Shown here: piece after piece, positions 9,098 to 21,800 of the stretch
Layout of the letters: each line of letters opens with the position of its first letter
Position numbering within the stretch: position 1 is the stretch's first letter
Assembly (NCBI GenBank): GCA_001970855.1
Contig: LSSN01001227.1
Location: 1-31,759, forward strand
Direction: 5' to 3'
Source of the DNA: Smittium culicis
Lineage: Eukaryota; Kickxellomycota; Harpellomycetes; Harpellales; Legeriomycetaceae
Length of the DNA: 31,759 bases
Program-made: the position numbers and the translations under genes
Notes under the pieces: generated by a model
The model's input: the letters and a program-made list of their open reading frames with translations, nothing else
What the model was told of the DNA's origin: nothing
Database searches by the model: none

Positions 9098-9193
9098 CAC
9101 GTATAGAGGAGATAAGCAGCCGAATCCAAAAATCATCGCATAATAGCTTTTGTACTAACAAAGTTTGTGATGGATTCGGAATATAAAAAATCG

Positions 9194-9295
9194 TCAACAT
9201 AATTGAATTTTTTTTTTTTTTTTAATCACGGAATTTTATTGGTACAGTGCTAAAAGAATCGGTTCCTCCTGTTTCTAGATTCAACATAATTGAAT
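9194..9295 (-). mobile_element. Short poly(A)-tailed retroposed insertion with 14-15-bp target-site duplication
   Basis: The 15-mer TCAACATAATTGAAT occurs at 9194-9208 and again, perfectly, at 9281-9295. Between the copies lie a T-run (to 9223) and about 57 bp of unique sequence. Read on the minus strand the insert ends with AATAAA, then about 12 nt, then a poly(A) tract of about 16, directly abutting one duplication. This is the signature of target-primed insertion of a polyadenylated RNA (a 5'-truncated LINE/SINE or a processed mRNA end). The source gene is not identifiable here. Confidence 0.7.
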
Positions 9296-9570
9296 AAAAG
9301 GAATAATTCATCGCTTGCTTTGACACGAAACTCTGCTGGCCAATAGCACAAGCTCCAAAACAGATAATAACAGATTTACAATTCATTAGTATGTAGAAGC
9401 GTTGATTTGTTTAGTATTATGTCAAAGAAAACAAACTAGAAATTGTCTGCAAGAAGTAACTTCTTCACTACCACTAAATAACAGTGAGGCTCATAAAACC
9501 ATAAAGCAAATGAAACCCACCAGACTTCTCACCTTTAAACTCAAGCTCACAGTCTAATACTATTCATTAC

Positions 9571-9651
9571 TACCGCACTTCAATCAAACGTTTTGGTAGT
9601 ATCGCACCTCAATCAAACGTTTTGATAGTACCACACTTCAATCATACATTC
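9571..9651. repeat. 29-bp tandem repeat in the carrier promoter
   Basis: Two full units (9571-9599 and 9600-9628) and a decayed third share the pattern TA(C/T)CGCAC(T/C)TCAATCAAACG followed by TTTTG(G/A)TAG. They lie 37-117 bp upstream of the TATA element at 9688-9697, so they may act as repeated upstream activating sites. Confidence 0.85.
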
Positions 9652-9687
9652 GCAGGCACATACTTTTTGGCCCGGTCTTCCGATTTG

Positions 9688-9697
9688 TATATAAATA
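9688..9697 (+). promoter_or_regulatory. TATA element for the mitochondrial carrier gene
   Basis: TATATAAATA on the plus strand, about 420 nt before the carrier ATG and followed by a pyrimidine-rich leader. The distance implies a long 5' UTR if this is the element used. Confidence 0.4.
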
Positions 9698-10118
9698 AAC
9701 CATTCCCACTCTCAATTCTCATATCATAGTTTCTCCATTTCTGTATTTCTAACTATTATATTCCCCGCCATTTCTCTCCCAAAGCGACTGCCTAATCCTC
9801 CAGCAGCTCTCATTCTCTATTCGTCAATTCTCTTCAACCTTATTCGTCTCTTATCTTCAACTCTATTCGCTCTCTCAATCTATACTCCCATCCCATTCGC
9901 TGTTTTCTCTTCCATTCTAGCAAATGATGTACAGAACATCCTTTTATGCTTCCATTCCATAACTCTGCATTTGTTTCCACTTAGCTTTACCTCTCTAAAT
10001 TTCTAATACTTCATAAGCTTCAAGTCTTAGAGCTTACGTTTCCAGCCGCTCTGAAAACCATATATTTACAGCACACTCCTCTCCTTTCACAACACCACCC
10101 TCGATATTATCAATAAAC

Positions 10119-11111
10119 ATGAGCCACTCGATAAAACAAAACGTATTCGACGTAGCTGCTGGCTCCTTTGGTGGCGTCGGCCAAGTCTTTGCCGGCCAAC
10201 CCTTTGACACTATCAAAGTTAGAATGCAAACTCAACCCAACCTCTATACCGGCACTTTAGACTGCCTCAAAAAACTCATCAAAGCCGACGGTGTTTTGGG
10301 TCTATATAAAGGCACTACAAGCCCCTTGATGGGCGTTGGTCTCTGCGTTTCCATCCAATTCTTCTCCCTAGAACACATGAAACGTACCTTTAGAGCTAAG
10401 AACAACGGTAACGACCTGTCCCCCTCCCAGCTATTCTTCTCTGGCGCTGTTGCTGGTCTAGCCAACTCTGTTGTCTCTGGCCCCGTCGAGCATATCAGAA
10501 CTAGGCTACAAGTCCAATCTGCCATAACTTCCCCCTCCCTCGCTAACTCCCACTCCCACTACACTGGCACTTTTGACGCCATCAGAAAAATTTACTCAGC
10601 CCACGGCTTAGCGGGTATCTACAAAGGCCAAGCCCCAACTCTCCTCCGTGAAATCTTCGGCTACGGCTTCTACTTCATGGCTTACGAATATCTCGTCCAA
10701 CGCGAAATTTCTATAACCGGAACCCAGAGAGATCAGATATCCAGCTCCAAAATTTGTCTATTCGGTTCTGCTGCCGGCTTCTCCATGTGGCTCACCTGCT
10801 TCCCCATCGACACAATCAAAAGCAAAATCCAAACTGACGCCTTTAAAGGCTCTAATCAAGCCAAATATAATGGAATCCTCGACTGCCTAAATAAAACTAT
10901 CAAAGCCGACGGTATTGCTGGATTATTCAGAGGAATCACCCCTTGCCTACTCCGTGCCGCTCCTGCTAACGCATCCACTTTTATCTGGTAACAACCCCCC
11001 TCCTCCTCCCACTCTCAAACTTTATTTACTCTAATTGCATAACCTAACCTAACCTTTATTTTTATTTCTAGCTTTGAGTTCGCTATGAGAATGCTACAAA
11101 AATACTGCTAA
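10119..11111 (+). CDS. Mitochondrial carrier, YMC1/YMC2-like (SLC25 family)
   Basis: An inner mitochondrial membrane solute carrier with three tandem repeats. The three PX(D/E)XX(K/R) signatures are PFDTIK (28-33), PVEHIR (122-127) and PIDTIK (229-234), each followed by basic residues and Q. The segments 'GLYKGTTSPLMGVG' and 'LLRAAPANASTF' and the closing 'FEFAMRML' resemble yeast Ymc1/Ymc2, proposed glycine or amino-acid carriers; substrate specificity is inferred from family only. One intron near the 3' end, 10988-11071 (84 nt), has a GTAAC donor, repeated CCTAAC branch-like motifs and a TAG acceptor. Splicing replaces an early stop and adds the conserved 12-residue C-terminus, giving 302 aa. 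The second exon is 11072-11111. Confidence 0.88.
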
Positions 11112-11471
11112 ATTTTTATTCCCGCACAACTCCAACTCTTACTCCTCCTCAACCCTCTTTTTTAATATAATATACAATGTATCTTTCTACTTAGTCTTTA
11201 TCATTACTCTTAGTATTCCATCTTGCTATTTTTTTCTCTCCTTTCATTTTGTTCCTTATTTTTTTTTTCCCTTTACTTTACCAAAATATTTACTATTACA
11301 TAGAACGTACATGTCTCTTTATAAAAAACCATAAATTAGCTTTATTAAATATTAACAACTAAAAAGAATAGATATCATAAACCTTTTTTTTTTTTTTTTC
11401 CTAGCCATAAATAAAAAAAGTCATAATTATTTTTTTTTAAAAAAAAGTGCAATATTAAGAAATTATAATTA
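11112..11471. other. Convergent 3' spacer between carrier and kinase
   Basis: AT-rich 3' flanks of two convergent genes, including a T-run at about 11384-11399 and T/A blocks at 11430-11448. No gene and no target-site duplication was seen around the T-run. Confidence 0.6.
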
Positions 11472-14400
11472 TCACTCTGTTGATTTTCTGATGAATTTGA
11501 TCAAGTTTGTAGCGATCGTATTGAAGTTTGAAATGTTTCCTGACAATCTCGTCAACACCAAGAAATGTTTAGGTTTCTGGAAGCTGCTAGGCTTTATCTG
11601 TGCGGGCAAGCCACTATCCTTATTAGAAACGACCAGCTCGATCCTGAATAAAGTCGACAATTTCTCGCTGATCTCGTCAATCTCCTCCCCTGCTTTCTCC
11701 TCGAGCTTTCCCAGATCAGGCGTGTACTGCGCAACAATAACCGGTGTCGCTGAACTCACTGGAACTTGCGCAAATCTAACAATTCTCTCTTTAAACATTT
11801 CTCCTGGCACGCTCTTTCCTGACCCGAACTTGCTGGTTTTGCCCGAAGTGCCCGCCAAGTAGCTGCCGAACCCGCTATCCCATGATCCCGCGCTCGCTGA
11901 ATTGCCACTGTTCCAGCTCTCCTTCGAATTTAGTTTTTGGCGCACAAAATCGCTGCCTTTCGTCCCGCTTCTCTTCAAGTCGATGTACGCGCCCGAATCT
12001 TTTACCATCACCCTACGCTGCTTGCCGCGCGCCCATCGCATCGAATACCTGAACCCGTTTGGCAACGACCCGCTGCTCGACTCCAAATCTTCAGCTTTGT
12101 CGCTCTTGGTTATAACCGATGCCTTGTTCTTAAGCCCGCTCTTGGCGTACCCGCTAGCTGCCCTCCGCACCATCGCCTTACCGCCGCTCTTGTTGCTGCT
12201 AGCTGCCGGAATCAGCAAATTGCTCTCCTTGGTTTTCCCATCCTGCTTCCGGTACGTCATCCTACTAGGGTACCGCGTCAAATTGCTCTCTATACAGTTG
12301 ATCCCGCTCAATAGCACACCCTCGTTTTCTCCTTCATACACGCTTATTAAATCGCTATCTTGATTGCTGCTTACAAGCTTGATTTTGTCTGGCTTTCCGA
12401 ACGCATAAACGCACATCTTTTTTAGCTGTCTCAACCCCATTTTTGCCTTGTTGTTGCTGCTGCAGCTAATGTAATTGTTTTCCTTGCACACATATTTTAT
12501 GTTCTTGTCATAAACGAGCTGAGCATTATTCACTGCGCCATTATCTTCTCTCCCCTCGCCATTTTTAACCTCTTGATTTCTGCCGTCCTTATTAACTTGC
12601 TGGTCATTAATTTCAAATAGGTGATCTTTAAAGTTTGCTACCTTTTCAATAACTAGCGGGTTGCCCGCCTCGTAATAACTACTCAAAATTGGCACACTTG
12701 TCACATAACTGTACTCCGTTCGCATAACCAGCAAAAATTTGCAAATCTTGTTCATGAATAGAGCTGTCGAGCCACACTTGTTTATTAAATCTCTAGGTAC
12801 CATTATACGTTCTCGTAAATGCTCCAGGATTCCTATTTCTCTAAGCGGCATATAGACGATTTCTTTCCTCTCCTCGTTCGTGCTGCTATACAGCACGTTG
12901 CTACCACCATTACTATTCTTAATGTGGATAATGGCATTATTGTTGAGCATAGCATTATCCGTAACACTGGTCTTGTTGGCTTCAATGCATTTACGATTTG
13001 AGTAAATTCTGACTTCGTCTTTTTTGGTAGGCAGTTTTTGTTTCCCTTGGAACGGTTTGAACAAATCTCTAATTTTCGAAATTAAGCTGCTTTCCGCTTG
13101 CTCTTCCTTTGCACTACTTACCTTGACAATATCGCCCCTTCCCTTTGCTGCTAAATAATATTCTTTAGCAATTCTATTGTTTTGTAAAACAAACCAATTC
13201 TGCATCTCCATTTGCTTCGAGCATAGGAAATAAAACGACACTATTGGCGATTTCAATATCTTTATGCTGATATCTATATTCACATCGTCATATCCAAACT
13301 CTTTCAGCTCGTCAACCAAATTTACGTAGTGTATTATCTCGTTGTAAACATCAACTTTGCTCAGTCCAAGACAGTTCGATACCTCTGAAATGATAAATGG
13401 CTCGATTGGTTCGATTTTTTCAATCTTGTTCAAATTGTTAGTTTTTTGAACATCCGAGCTTCTTGGATCAAAAGTTCCTAGCAAGCAAGAATTACAGCAT
13501 TTTTTCCCAAAAACCTCGCGGCCTGAATCAAACCCTGCTGAGCTTTCGCTATCTCTTTCTGCAAAAATGTCGTCATTAAACCATTGATGCTGCATCACTT
13601 GGTCCATTCTTATTCTTTGCTTTTTGTCGGGGTTGATCATCATTCTAATCAGCTCTTCAAGCTCGCTGCTCAAAAATTCTGGCACTTTGAAGTCGCCCAT
13701 CTCAATCTTCTTGAAATTTTTTGGATTTGAAGGATCTGAAAACGGAAATCTCCCAGTTACCATAATAAATAGCAGTACCCCTAACGACCATACATCAATC
13801 TCGGGGCCTGTGTAAGGCTCTCCCCTAAGAATTTCTGGTGCTGTGTATGGTAGACTCCCACAGAAAGTATCAAGAAACTCGCCTTTTTGGTAGAAATTCG
13901 CAAGACCAAAGTCAATGATCTTTACTTTCCCCATATTTTTGCTAAAATTATATTAAAAATAAGAATATTAGTATTCTGTTTTATTTTTTTTAATAATTAT
14001 ACGTGCTAAATTGATATGTCTTTTTCTACTAATAAAAATTTGCAATATATAGATAAAAATTACAAGTAATAAAAAAAAAAAGTTACCTTTTAGATCCTGT
14101 TTTGCTCTTATGGTAAGTGTAATCAATCAATATATTTTCAAGCTTTATATCTCTGTGAACAATCGAATAGTCGTGACAGAATTCTAAAATTGTTTGAAAA
14201 ATTCAAAAACAAAAGCAAAAAGATTTAGTACTTTAATTTTCTATCTTGCACTAATATAAATTAAAAAGTCTATGTATATTATCAAAAAATTTAAATGAAT
14301 AATCAAGGAAGCTTACTTATTGTCTGAGCTATAGGTTTGAATAACTCTCTTGCTTCGTTTTCGTCTATCCCGTTTTCTCCAACGCGTTCTGCGAGTGTTG

Positions 14401-15817
14401 GGCCTTTGACGTACTCGTAGAACATATAGAAATGGGTATTAGTCATTCTGAGATCATAAAGTGCAGTTATATGTGGGTGAATCTGCCCAAGAACTAACCC
14501 TAAGTTTGCTTCTCTAATCACTCTCTTATCCAAAGTGGTTGCTTTTTTGTGTTCCGGGTGCGATTTCGTGTGCTTTTCGGCGCTGTATCTCTTGATTGTT
14601 TTTACCGCAACGAGGTTTTTTGTGACAATATTCTCCATAAGATCAACTCGCCCATAACTTCCTTTTCCTAAGGTTTTGACGTGCCTATACTCTGCTAAAG
14701 CCGTGTTGAACAAAAACGACCGCTTTGTAATGTTTTTTTTATTAAATGAGTTTATCCCTTTTTTATCGAAATTGGATTCAGGCCTTTCGTAGTTCTTATT
14801 TCTGTGGATTGTAAGAAGTGGGCTATTGTCGCAGGCGGCTATTGTTGATCTTCTAATCAGCCCAGTGTATGATTCCTTCTTTTCTGAGCAGTAGCTTGAT
14901 GCTTCTTCCTTGAAAAAATGCTTTAGTTTATTATTTTCAGCTTCTTGGATATTAAAGTATTCTCTCTTATTATACGTGTTTGATGGAAGTTCTTGTTTCA
15001 GCTCTGTCTCTTGTAAAGCATTTGGGCCTAGTGAAAAATTTCCGTTAAAATCATCATTACTTTTGCTTAGAAGGCTAATATTGCTTTTAACTTTCGCTGA
15101 GGCATTATTTTCAAAGTTATAATCTGACTTTAAGACCGAGTTCCTGTCAATTTTTATTCGGATAGCTGGAGACTTTTTTGAAATAACTCTGCTTGAACGT
15201 AATCCCAGTTTTGTAACTCTTTGGCTTGAGCCTTTTACAATAGGAAGCTTCAGCGGAGCTCTAGATATCTTACTGAATCTAAGCCTGTTATTGCTAAATT
15301 CTTTCAGGTTGTAATCTGCTCTGGACTTTGAAACTTTTTCACTTTTATCAATTGTTTTGCTCTCTTGCGCTCTTGATATAATACCCAACTTTGCTATTTG
15401 GCTTGATATCGATATACCAGAATCAGGTCTATTTTTTATATTTTCCAAGTCTTTATTAAAACTATCGCTTTTTTCATTTTTATAATCAGCTTTAAAATTA
15501 TTTCTTGTTTTTTCTTTTTTTCTATTTATGCTAGTTGATTTTGTAGTTGAGTTCTTGCAGACTAATGAACCGGAATTTTTACTGCTTGACGAAGTTGGGT
15601 TTTTTGTTGAAATAACGTCTATCCCATTTTTTGTATTAGATATATACTCATATTCAAGTTCTTCATTCTTATATACCTTCGTCTTAAACTTTGAAATTTG
15701 GTTCACAGAGTTTAGAGTTGAATGGTAAGATTTACCATTACTCGTTTTATGTTTTAATATTCCATTATTTTCGAGTTCTGTTGCTATATTCGTTTTATTT
15801 TGTGTATGCTGCATCAT
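11472..15817 (-). CDS. KIN1/KIN2 (MARK/PAR-1) type Ser/Thr protein kinase, spliced
   Basis: A polarity and exocytosis kinase of the CAMK-like group, predicted 1355 aa. Exons are 14317-15817, 14087-14183 and 11472-13941; the introns 14184-14316 and 13942-14086 fit in phase. An N-terminal low-complexity Ser/Lys/Asn region (1 to about 375) precedes the kinase domain at about 377-660. Conserved sites are the glycine loop GKGSYG, VAVK, the helix-C block 'DKRVIREANLG' typical of Kin1/Kin2, HRDIKLEN, DFG, a T-loop 'DTFCGSLPY' carrying the threonine phosphorylated by upstream kinases in this family, and APE. After the domain, 'SPIVSFYFLCSKQ' resembles the Kin1 post-kinase region. The last 60 residues ('FRIELVV...FLVLTRLSGN') look like a KA1 lipid-binding domain. 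About 13 extra residues lie between HRDIKLEN and DFG. Start at tandem ATGs (15817). Confidence 0.87.
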
Positions 15818-18800
15818 AATTATCGTGCGAGTTAATGAATTGTTATTAAATATATATCAGCTCCAAAAATAATAATGATAATAATTGGCGAAACAAGATT
15901 CTTTCCAAAGTAAAAACTCTTCTGTCTGTTATCTCTAACGTTCGCGTCAAAATTTAATGATTTTTTATCGAAACTAAGGCGACCCGCTCTAAAAAAAAAA
16001 AAAACAAAGTAGCCTTGATGCAATGTATTAAGATTCTAAAAGTACATGTATAACAAAAAATATAAGTAAAAATGAGTAAAGTAAAGTAAATCTAGAAATT
16101 TTATTGAAGTGACCCAAAAATTTTTGGGGAGGAGGAGTTTTAATTATTATATTTTTTTCATGATATTCACCCGATCTTGTTATATATATCAAATATATAA
16201 TGAGGCGAGTTTCAAGGTATATTTTTCATTATAGACTATTTTAGTTTTATGAGTTTTTTTTTAGCAAAGAAAAAATAACATCTAAAAAAGCTAGAAATAG
16301 TTTAAAAATAGTATAAGTCATTATCAACTGCTTTGATGCTTTTTCTTTTATCACAAACTTATAAAAAAAAAAGTTTGTTTGATTGTTTGTTTGATATAAA
16401 AAAAGATTAAATCTAATATTTCCTGATTTCTCAGGATAATTAATTTTTCATTGTTGTAAAAATTCAAACAAATAAACAGTATAGCTCCATTTTAATTTTA
16501 TCATGTTTGTTTCACAATATAGTGAATGATACCTGCATTAATACTAAAATTTCGTTATTTATCACCACTCTCCCTCCTCCCCTACACAATTCATATCTCC
16601 GTACTTAAAGCTCAATAATATAAATAGTCTATTTATATGACTAAAATTACCTTGGCTTTTTGGTAGTAAAAGCGCTGTATTGCTTATCGATAATGTTCAG
16701 AATATCGGATACTATATTACTATTTTTCTATTCCTTATATTTATTAATTCTTGAAAAGTAGCTCTTTTCTTGGAACTTTGAAATATACCTTTTATATTTT
16801 CGACGTTAAATAGTACTATAAAATAAACAAAATTTATGGGTTCATAAAAATAGTTAAAATATTCCTAAATGCCGATTGCATTAACTTTATATATAAGATA
16901 TATACAGTACATTAATTTACTACTTTTATTTACATTACCAATAGTACTAAATACATAAAGATATTTCTAAAGCGGATACTATTGTCTATTAACACATTTA
17001 CTACTTTTGAATTACGTAACCCCTAATAGGCTTGCTCATTAAATTATTTGCCATAAAAATTTATATATTGGTTTTAGAGAAAATATTAATTAATTCATAT
17101 ATTATCTATTCCCAATTCAATGATTATAGTGGTGATTTTGATTAAAATATAAAATGTTTCACTTTAAATATTCTTATCTATTTCTCTTCTGCCTATAATT
17201 ACACCCATAATTGATGATTTTTTTAATAGTAGTATATCACACTCTATTTTATTGCATTAAAATTTAATATTTAATCATAATGACAATTACCGTTCAAGAG
17301 ATTAACTAATAAATTAGTAAAAAAATACAATGCACTATTTATCGGTCTCCGCGTTTTTTATTTATTTTTTAATATTTGCTATTAATACTGTGCAAAGCTT
17401 CCCCACAACAATATTTTTTTATTACCTGTAATTATACTTATCATTAAGCTTCATTGTTATTTTTATCTTTTTGATTGGGCAAAAAAAAAATTCCTTAGTG
17501 ATAAAGTATTTCTAACGAATCGAGATACCACATATTAAAATAGTCTTTGAGGTGTAATGACTTCATCATATTTTTATCGAAGATACCTGTATAAAGCTCT
17601 TTATTATTTTTAATACTATATCAAGGACTTTGCTTACCTACTTCTATTATATAATGACTAGAAATTTCCCCCACACTTTGCTTTTTATTGATATATTAAT
17701 ATTTTCAATCACCTATGCCCTTAGCCAAAATGAAAACAGCGAATCACATTTACTAGTAAGTTTTTATTATCAAATATCTCCTGCTGTGGTTTTAAAGCTC
17801 TTATTATAGGCCATTTATTGAATTTTAAACTTTGGAAAAGTTTTTTTTAGGTTACTAAAATGCTATCAAATATTCAAAAATATACCACCTTAACCTTGTT
17901 GACTAGAGCTTTTTATAAATAAATTGGTGATGCTTAGCTTAAGTCATTTTACTTATTTTTATTCAATTTACTATTATTAAAATTCTTAATTTAACATACA
18001 ATGTAAATTCAAATATTTATAAAATATTTTATTCTTGCTGTGTAATTGAGTAATATAATTTCATCTTACGAGAAATTTTACCATATTCCAAAAATTTTTA
18101 GAATTTGCAATCCAAGCTAAATTGGAAATTATAAATAATAATAATTAAATAATAATTGTTATTGGTATACATAAATTCTCTCGGTGTGGTTAAATTTTAT
18201 TGAACTGATTTAAAAAATAGCAATATATATAAACCTGTGGAATTATGACTATAGAATCGATTTTTTAGATTAGATTGAAAATACTCTGAAAATAGTTTTA
18301 ATAATATGCGCGCAAGCTACATGGAATTAATTTAAGAAAAAATTATACTTTCGTAGGCTAATTACGCGAATTTTAGGAGATTAATTATTTTAATGGAAAA
18401 TTAAATAAGTGGACAAGGCACTCCATATTATTATATTAATTTATTTAAAAAGTTTCAGGCACTCAATTACAACCCACTTTTAATCTCTCAACTTAACTTC
18501 CATAAATAAATACTACAAATTTTCTTTTTTAACCACTAGAATTATACTTATAATTGCTTTAAAACAATATTTAATTATTAAAATGATATTTTGATATTTT
18601 AATATTTATTTTTACCCGTCAAGCACTTTCTAATTTGAATTTTTGCTTTTCATATATTAACCTTTTAATAAATTTATTTTATTACCTGAATATTGCTTTT
18701 AAATTTAAAATTATTTTTTTACTAATTCAAAAAAAAAAAACATTAGTAAGATCTTGGTATCATAAGTTTACAGTCAGAACATTTTTATAGGTTTTCTATA

Positions 18801-21800
18801 TGGAATCAAACTAAATTCAAGTATCCCTCTAGAGTTATTTCTTTATTTGAGGTAATCCTAGAAGAATCGAATCAACTTTTTCTCAGAAACTTTACTAATT
18901 AATGAGAATTGAATATAATTATTGGTTGTATTAAGCGTTGAATTTGGAATTATTCTCTAAAGTGATTTTAAAATAAAATTAAATCTGATTAGCAAGAATA
19001 TTTTAAAATAATATGATCCGTTCCTCCAAACTATCTTTCATTTAAAACTTTTAAAATGAAACTTTGTGTTGATATACCTTTAGAATTTATCAAATTTAAT
19101 AGTATATACCTAATCTGTTTAAAAACTATAATAACGTCTGTAAAGTAATATTTTTTTTAATTATGTTTAATAAAAGCTAATTTGTTTCGGTTGAACTTTT
19201 CTAATTAAATAAATTAATTCTTTGGTAGTGATTTGGAAGGAATAGATTTATCTAAAGAAATACGTATAATTGATAAATTTTAGCACCTTTCACTTCTAAA
19301 ATATATATATGATTTTATCTGGGTATAAATTATACCTTTTGATATTATTATATAACTTTGAAATGAAATTCAATAAACAGAAATAAAATCACTTTCTATA
19401 CTTTTGAGGTAGTTATATATTATACATATTACTTTAATCGTCATATTTTTTTGTTAAACGGTTTGCTAAAATTTATTATAATGAAAAGAATTAAAAAAAC
19501 TGAGATTTATTTCTTCATTATTTTTCGCTAAATAGCCATAACTCCATTACATTTATCAATATGGACCAAATTAATACAAGTTTAATTTAGTCCTAATCAT
19601 AACTACGTTTTGTTGTGTAATACTATTTAATTTTTCTTTGGAGAAGCGAAACTTTTTATTCTTAAGAATTCTATTTGATTATTTTGTTAGGTAATGTTAA
19701 TGGTTGAATCTAATAATTCATATGATGATTTTTTTTCTAAAAAGATTTAAAAAAGAAAAAATTACTAGTAGGAAATAATGAATAGGAAAAGTTCTTTTCA
19801 TCCTAAGAGTCTCGTGCATTTATTTAAATTGGATTTTTAATAAGTATTTTATTGATCCTTTTACACTATACTTCGAATAGGAATCTAATAATAAAAATGG
19901 TGGTGAATTATGGCCTTTGTCTTTTATTTTAAAAGTAGTTGATGCTTGAGTGCTTATTTTTCATCATATTATAACTAGCCCTCTCAATGTTGATTCTTGG
20001 ATCGTTATCTTGATTCGCTAATGTTTTTTTTTTGATAATTTTCTATTTAGTACAATTTTTTACCTTCATATTATGACATTTTACTCAGAAATTTGGCCAG
20101 CTTTTTATATTTTTATTGGCTAGTTTTGAAATACTAAATGATACCTTTGACTATGAAAATTTTAGCAAACAATTAAAAATCTGTTGAGAATGTATATAAC
20201 TATTATCTATATAAATACATCCAATTAGTCCAAATTCAAAAAATAACAAAGAGTTAACTTTATTGTAAAAATGATAAATATAATTTCTTCATTCAATAAA
20301 ATATAATAAAATCCTGGTCACGTTATATAGCATATACTAAAAGAAAATGTATATAATTATACTCTAGAATATTTTGAGGAAATAGGCTATATATATAAAT
20401 ATCATAGTCACCAGCTTTGCTTTTATTTTTAAACGCTGCTAGAATGAACTATCAACTATCTTACCTGGCATATCTATTAAGTTTATACTATTCAGTCTAG
20501 CAAATAAAATTAATAGTTTGTAAAGCTCCGCTCTTCAGCAGGACTTTTCGTATAACTCGATTTTAATTGACATTTGAGTTGATAAGAAATTATTTCAAAA
20601 TATTAAAAAATACTAATAGTTATGTTAAATATCCTATTAAGCATAATCTCAACTACTATTGGTACAGTTGTGGTCTTGATAAACCCGCCCCCCCCCCATT
20701 CTCCTGATTAAAAATTACTTTATGAACTTCATTTCTCTTAAATGGTAATAATTTTCTTGTATTTATTATTTTGTCTGTTTAGTCTTTAAACATTAAATTG
20801 CTATGATGGGAATTCTTATGAATGAGACACTTTTTAAATTATAAAACATCATTTTTAATATCAAATAAAAAAATTAATGGATAATTTATAGCAAATAAGT
20901 TTATTTTTAGGTATAAAAAATTTTTCAGCTCAACCAATAAAATTAGCTGTAAAATAATTAAATTGATAGTATATATTTAAAAAATTCTTTGATTTGTTTT
21001 TTCCATATTTAACTCATTATATCTCACATTCATGTACACTAATCAGCTCAATGATGACAATATGAGAGAAAATCCAACAAAAAATTAAATATTATGCAAA
21101 AACTAATGATTATTTTTAAATTTACATAGAATTTAAATTTTAAAAAAAAATTTAAACAACCAATAATAATGTTATTGATAATATTTGAGTCGTGAATAAC
21201 ATGTAGCCTTGAATTTTGGCATTTGAAATTAACAATTTTCTGGTATCATATACTACATCTAATATTTTTTATTTGGTATAAAATACATATAATAGATTGA
21301 TATTAATTTATTTTATGAGAAATTGCGTCATTTTTTTTATACTAACTATCTGTTTCAATATTTTTTCGTTTTTTAGTATACAATCCACAATTGTACCGAA
21401 AAAATAAAATTACTCAAATTCAATAATGTTTAACTATAAAAGTTTAAAATGGAAATATCTCTCTAATAACAGGTAGATTTACTATATGAAAATTTTTTTA
21501 TTTGGTTTTAGGTTAATTTTCATTTTATTAAAATTAAATTGTTACTTGTGTTACTCTCTTTGTCGATTCTTCGGTTAAATTATTATTACTATGAAATAAA
21601 ATCGATATAAATTAATTAAAAAATATTGGAGGCATTATAGACTAACTTTTTTTGCGTATTATTGAAATAATAATATAGATTTTTATTAATTATACTAATT
21701 TTAAGCAATTTAAAGGATTTAGTTAATAATAAAAAATGCATATTTTATCCAAATAATCAATAAATAACCATTTTAAATTAATTTTATACTACAATATATA

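Larger units (their letters stand above)
8101..10118. promoter_or_regulatory. Divergent upstream region of sterol reductase and carrier
   Basis: Two kilobases without a supported gene. It contains, in order: a 19/23-bp minisatellite (8406-8578), a 41-bp-period duplication (9022-9097), a 9-bp inverted repeat (9120-9128 with 9171-9179), a poly(A)-tailed insertion with target-site duplication (9194-9295), and a 29-bp tandem repeat (9571-9651). A TATA element (TATATAAATA) at 9688-9697 faces the carrier and is followed by a C/T-rich leader of about 400 nt, as in many fungal promoters. Confidence 0.6.

Noticed and set aside
11384..11399. 16-base T-run as a second retroposed insertion
   Set aside because: No matching direct repeats flank it and no AATAAA precedes it on the minus strand; it lies in a normal 3' spacer.
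11902..12363. 153-codon plus-strand frame
   Set aside because: Antisense to the large last exon of the KIN1-like kinase, whose frame ends in a KA1-like domain.
15832..16023. 63-codon minus-strand frame upstream of the kinase
   Set aside because: Low-complexity Phe/Ile runs from T- and A-rich DNA; a 5' extension of the kinase was also considered, but the tandem ATGs at 15817 suffice.
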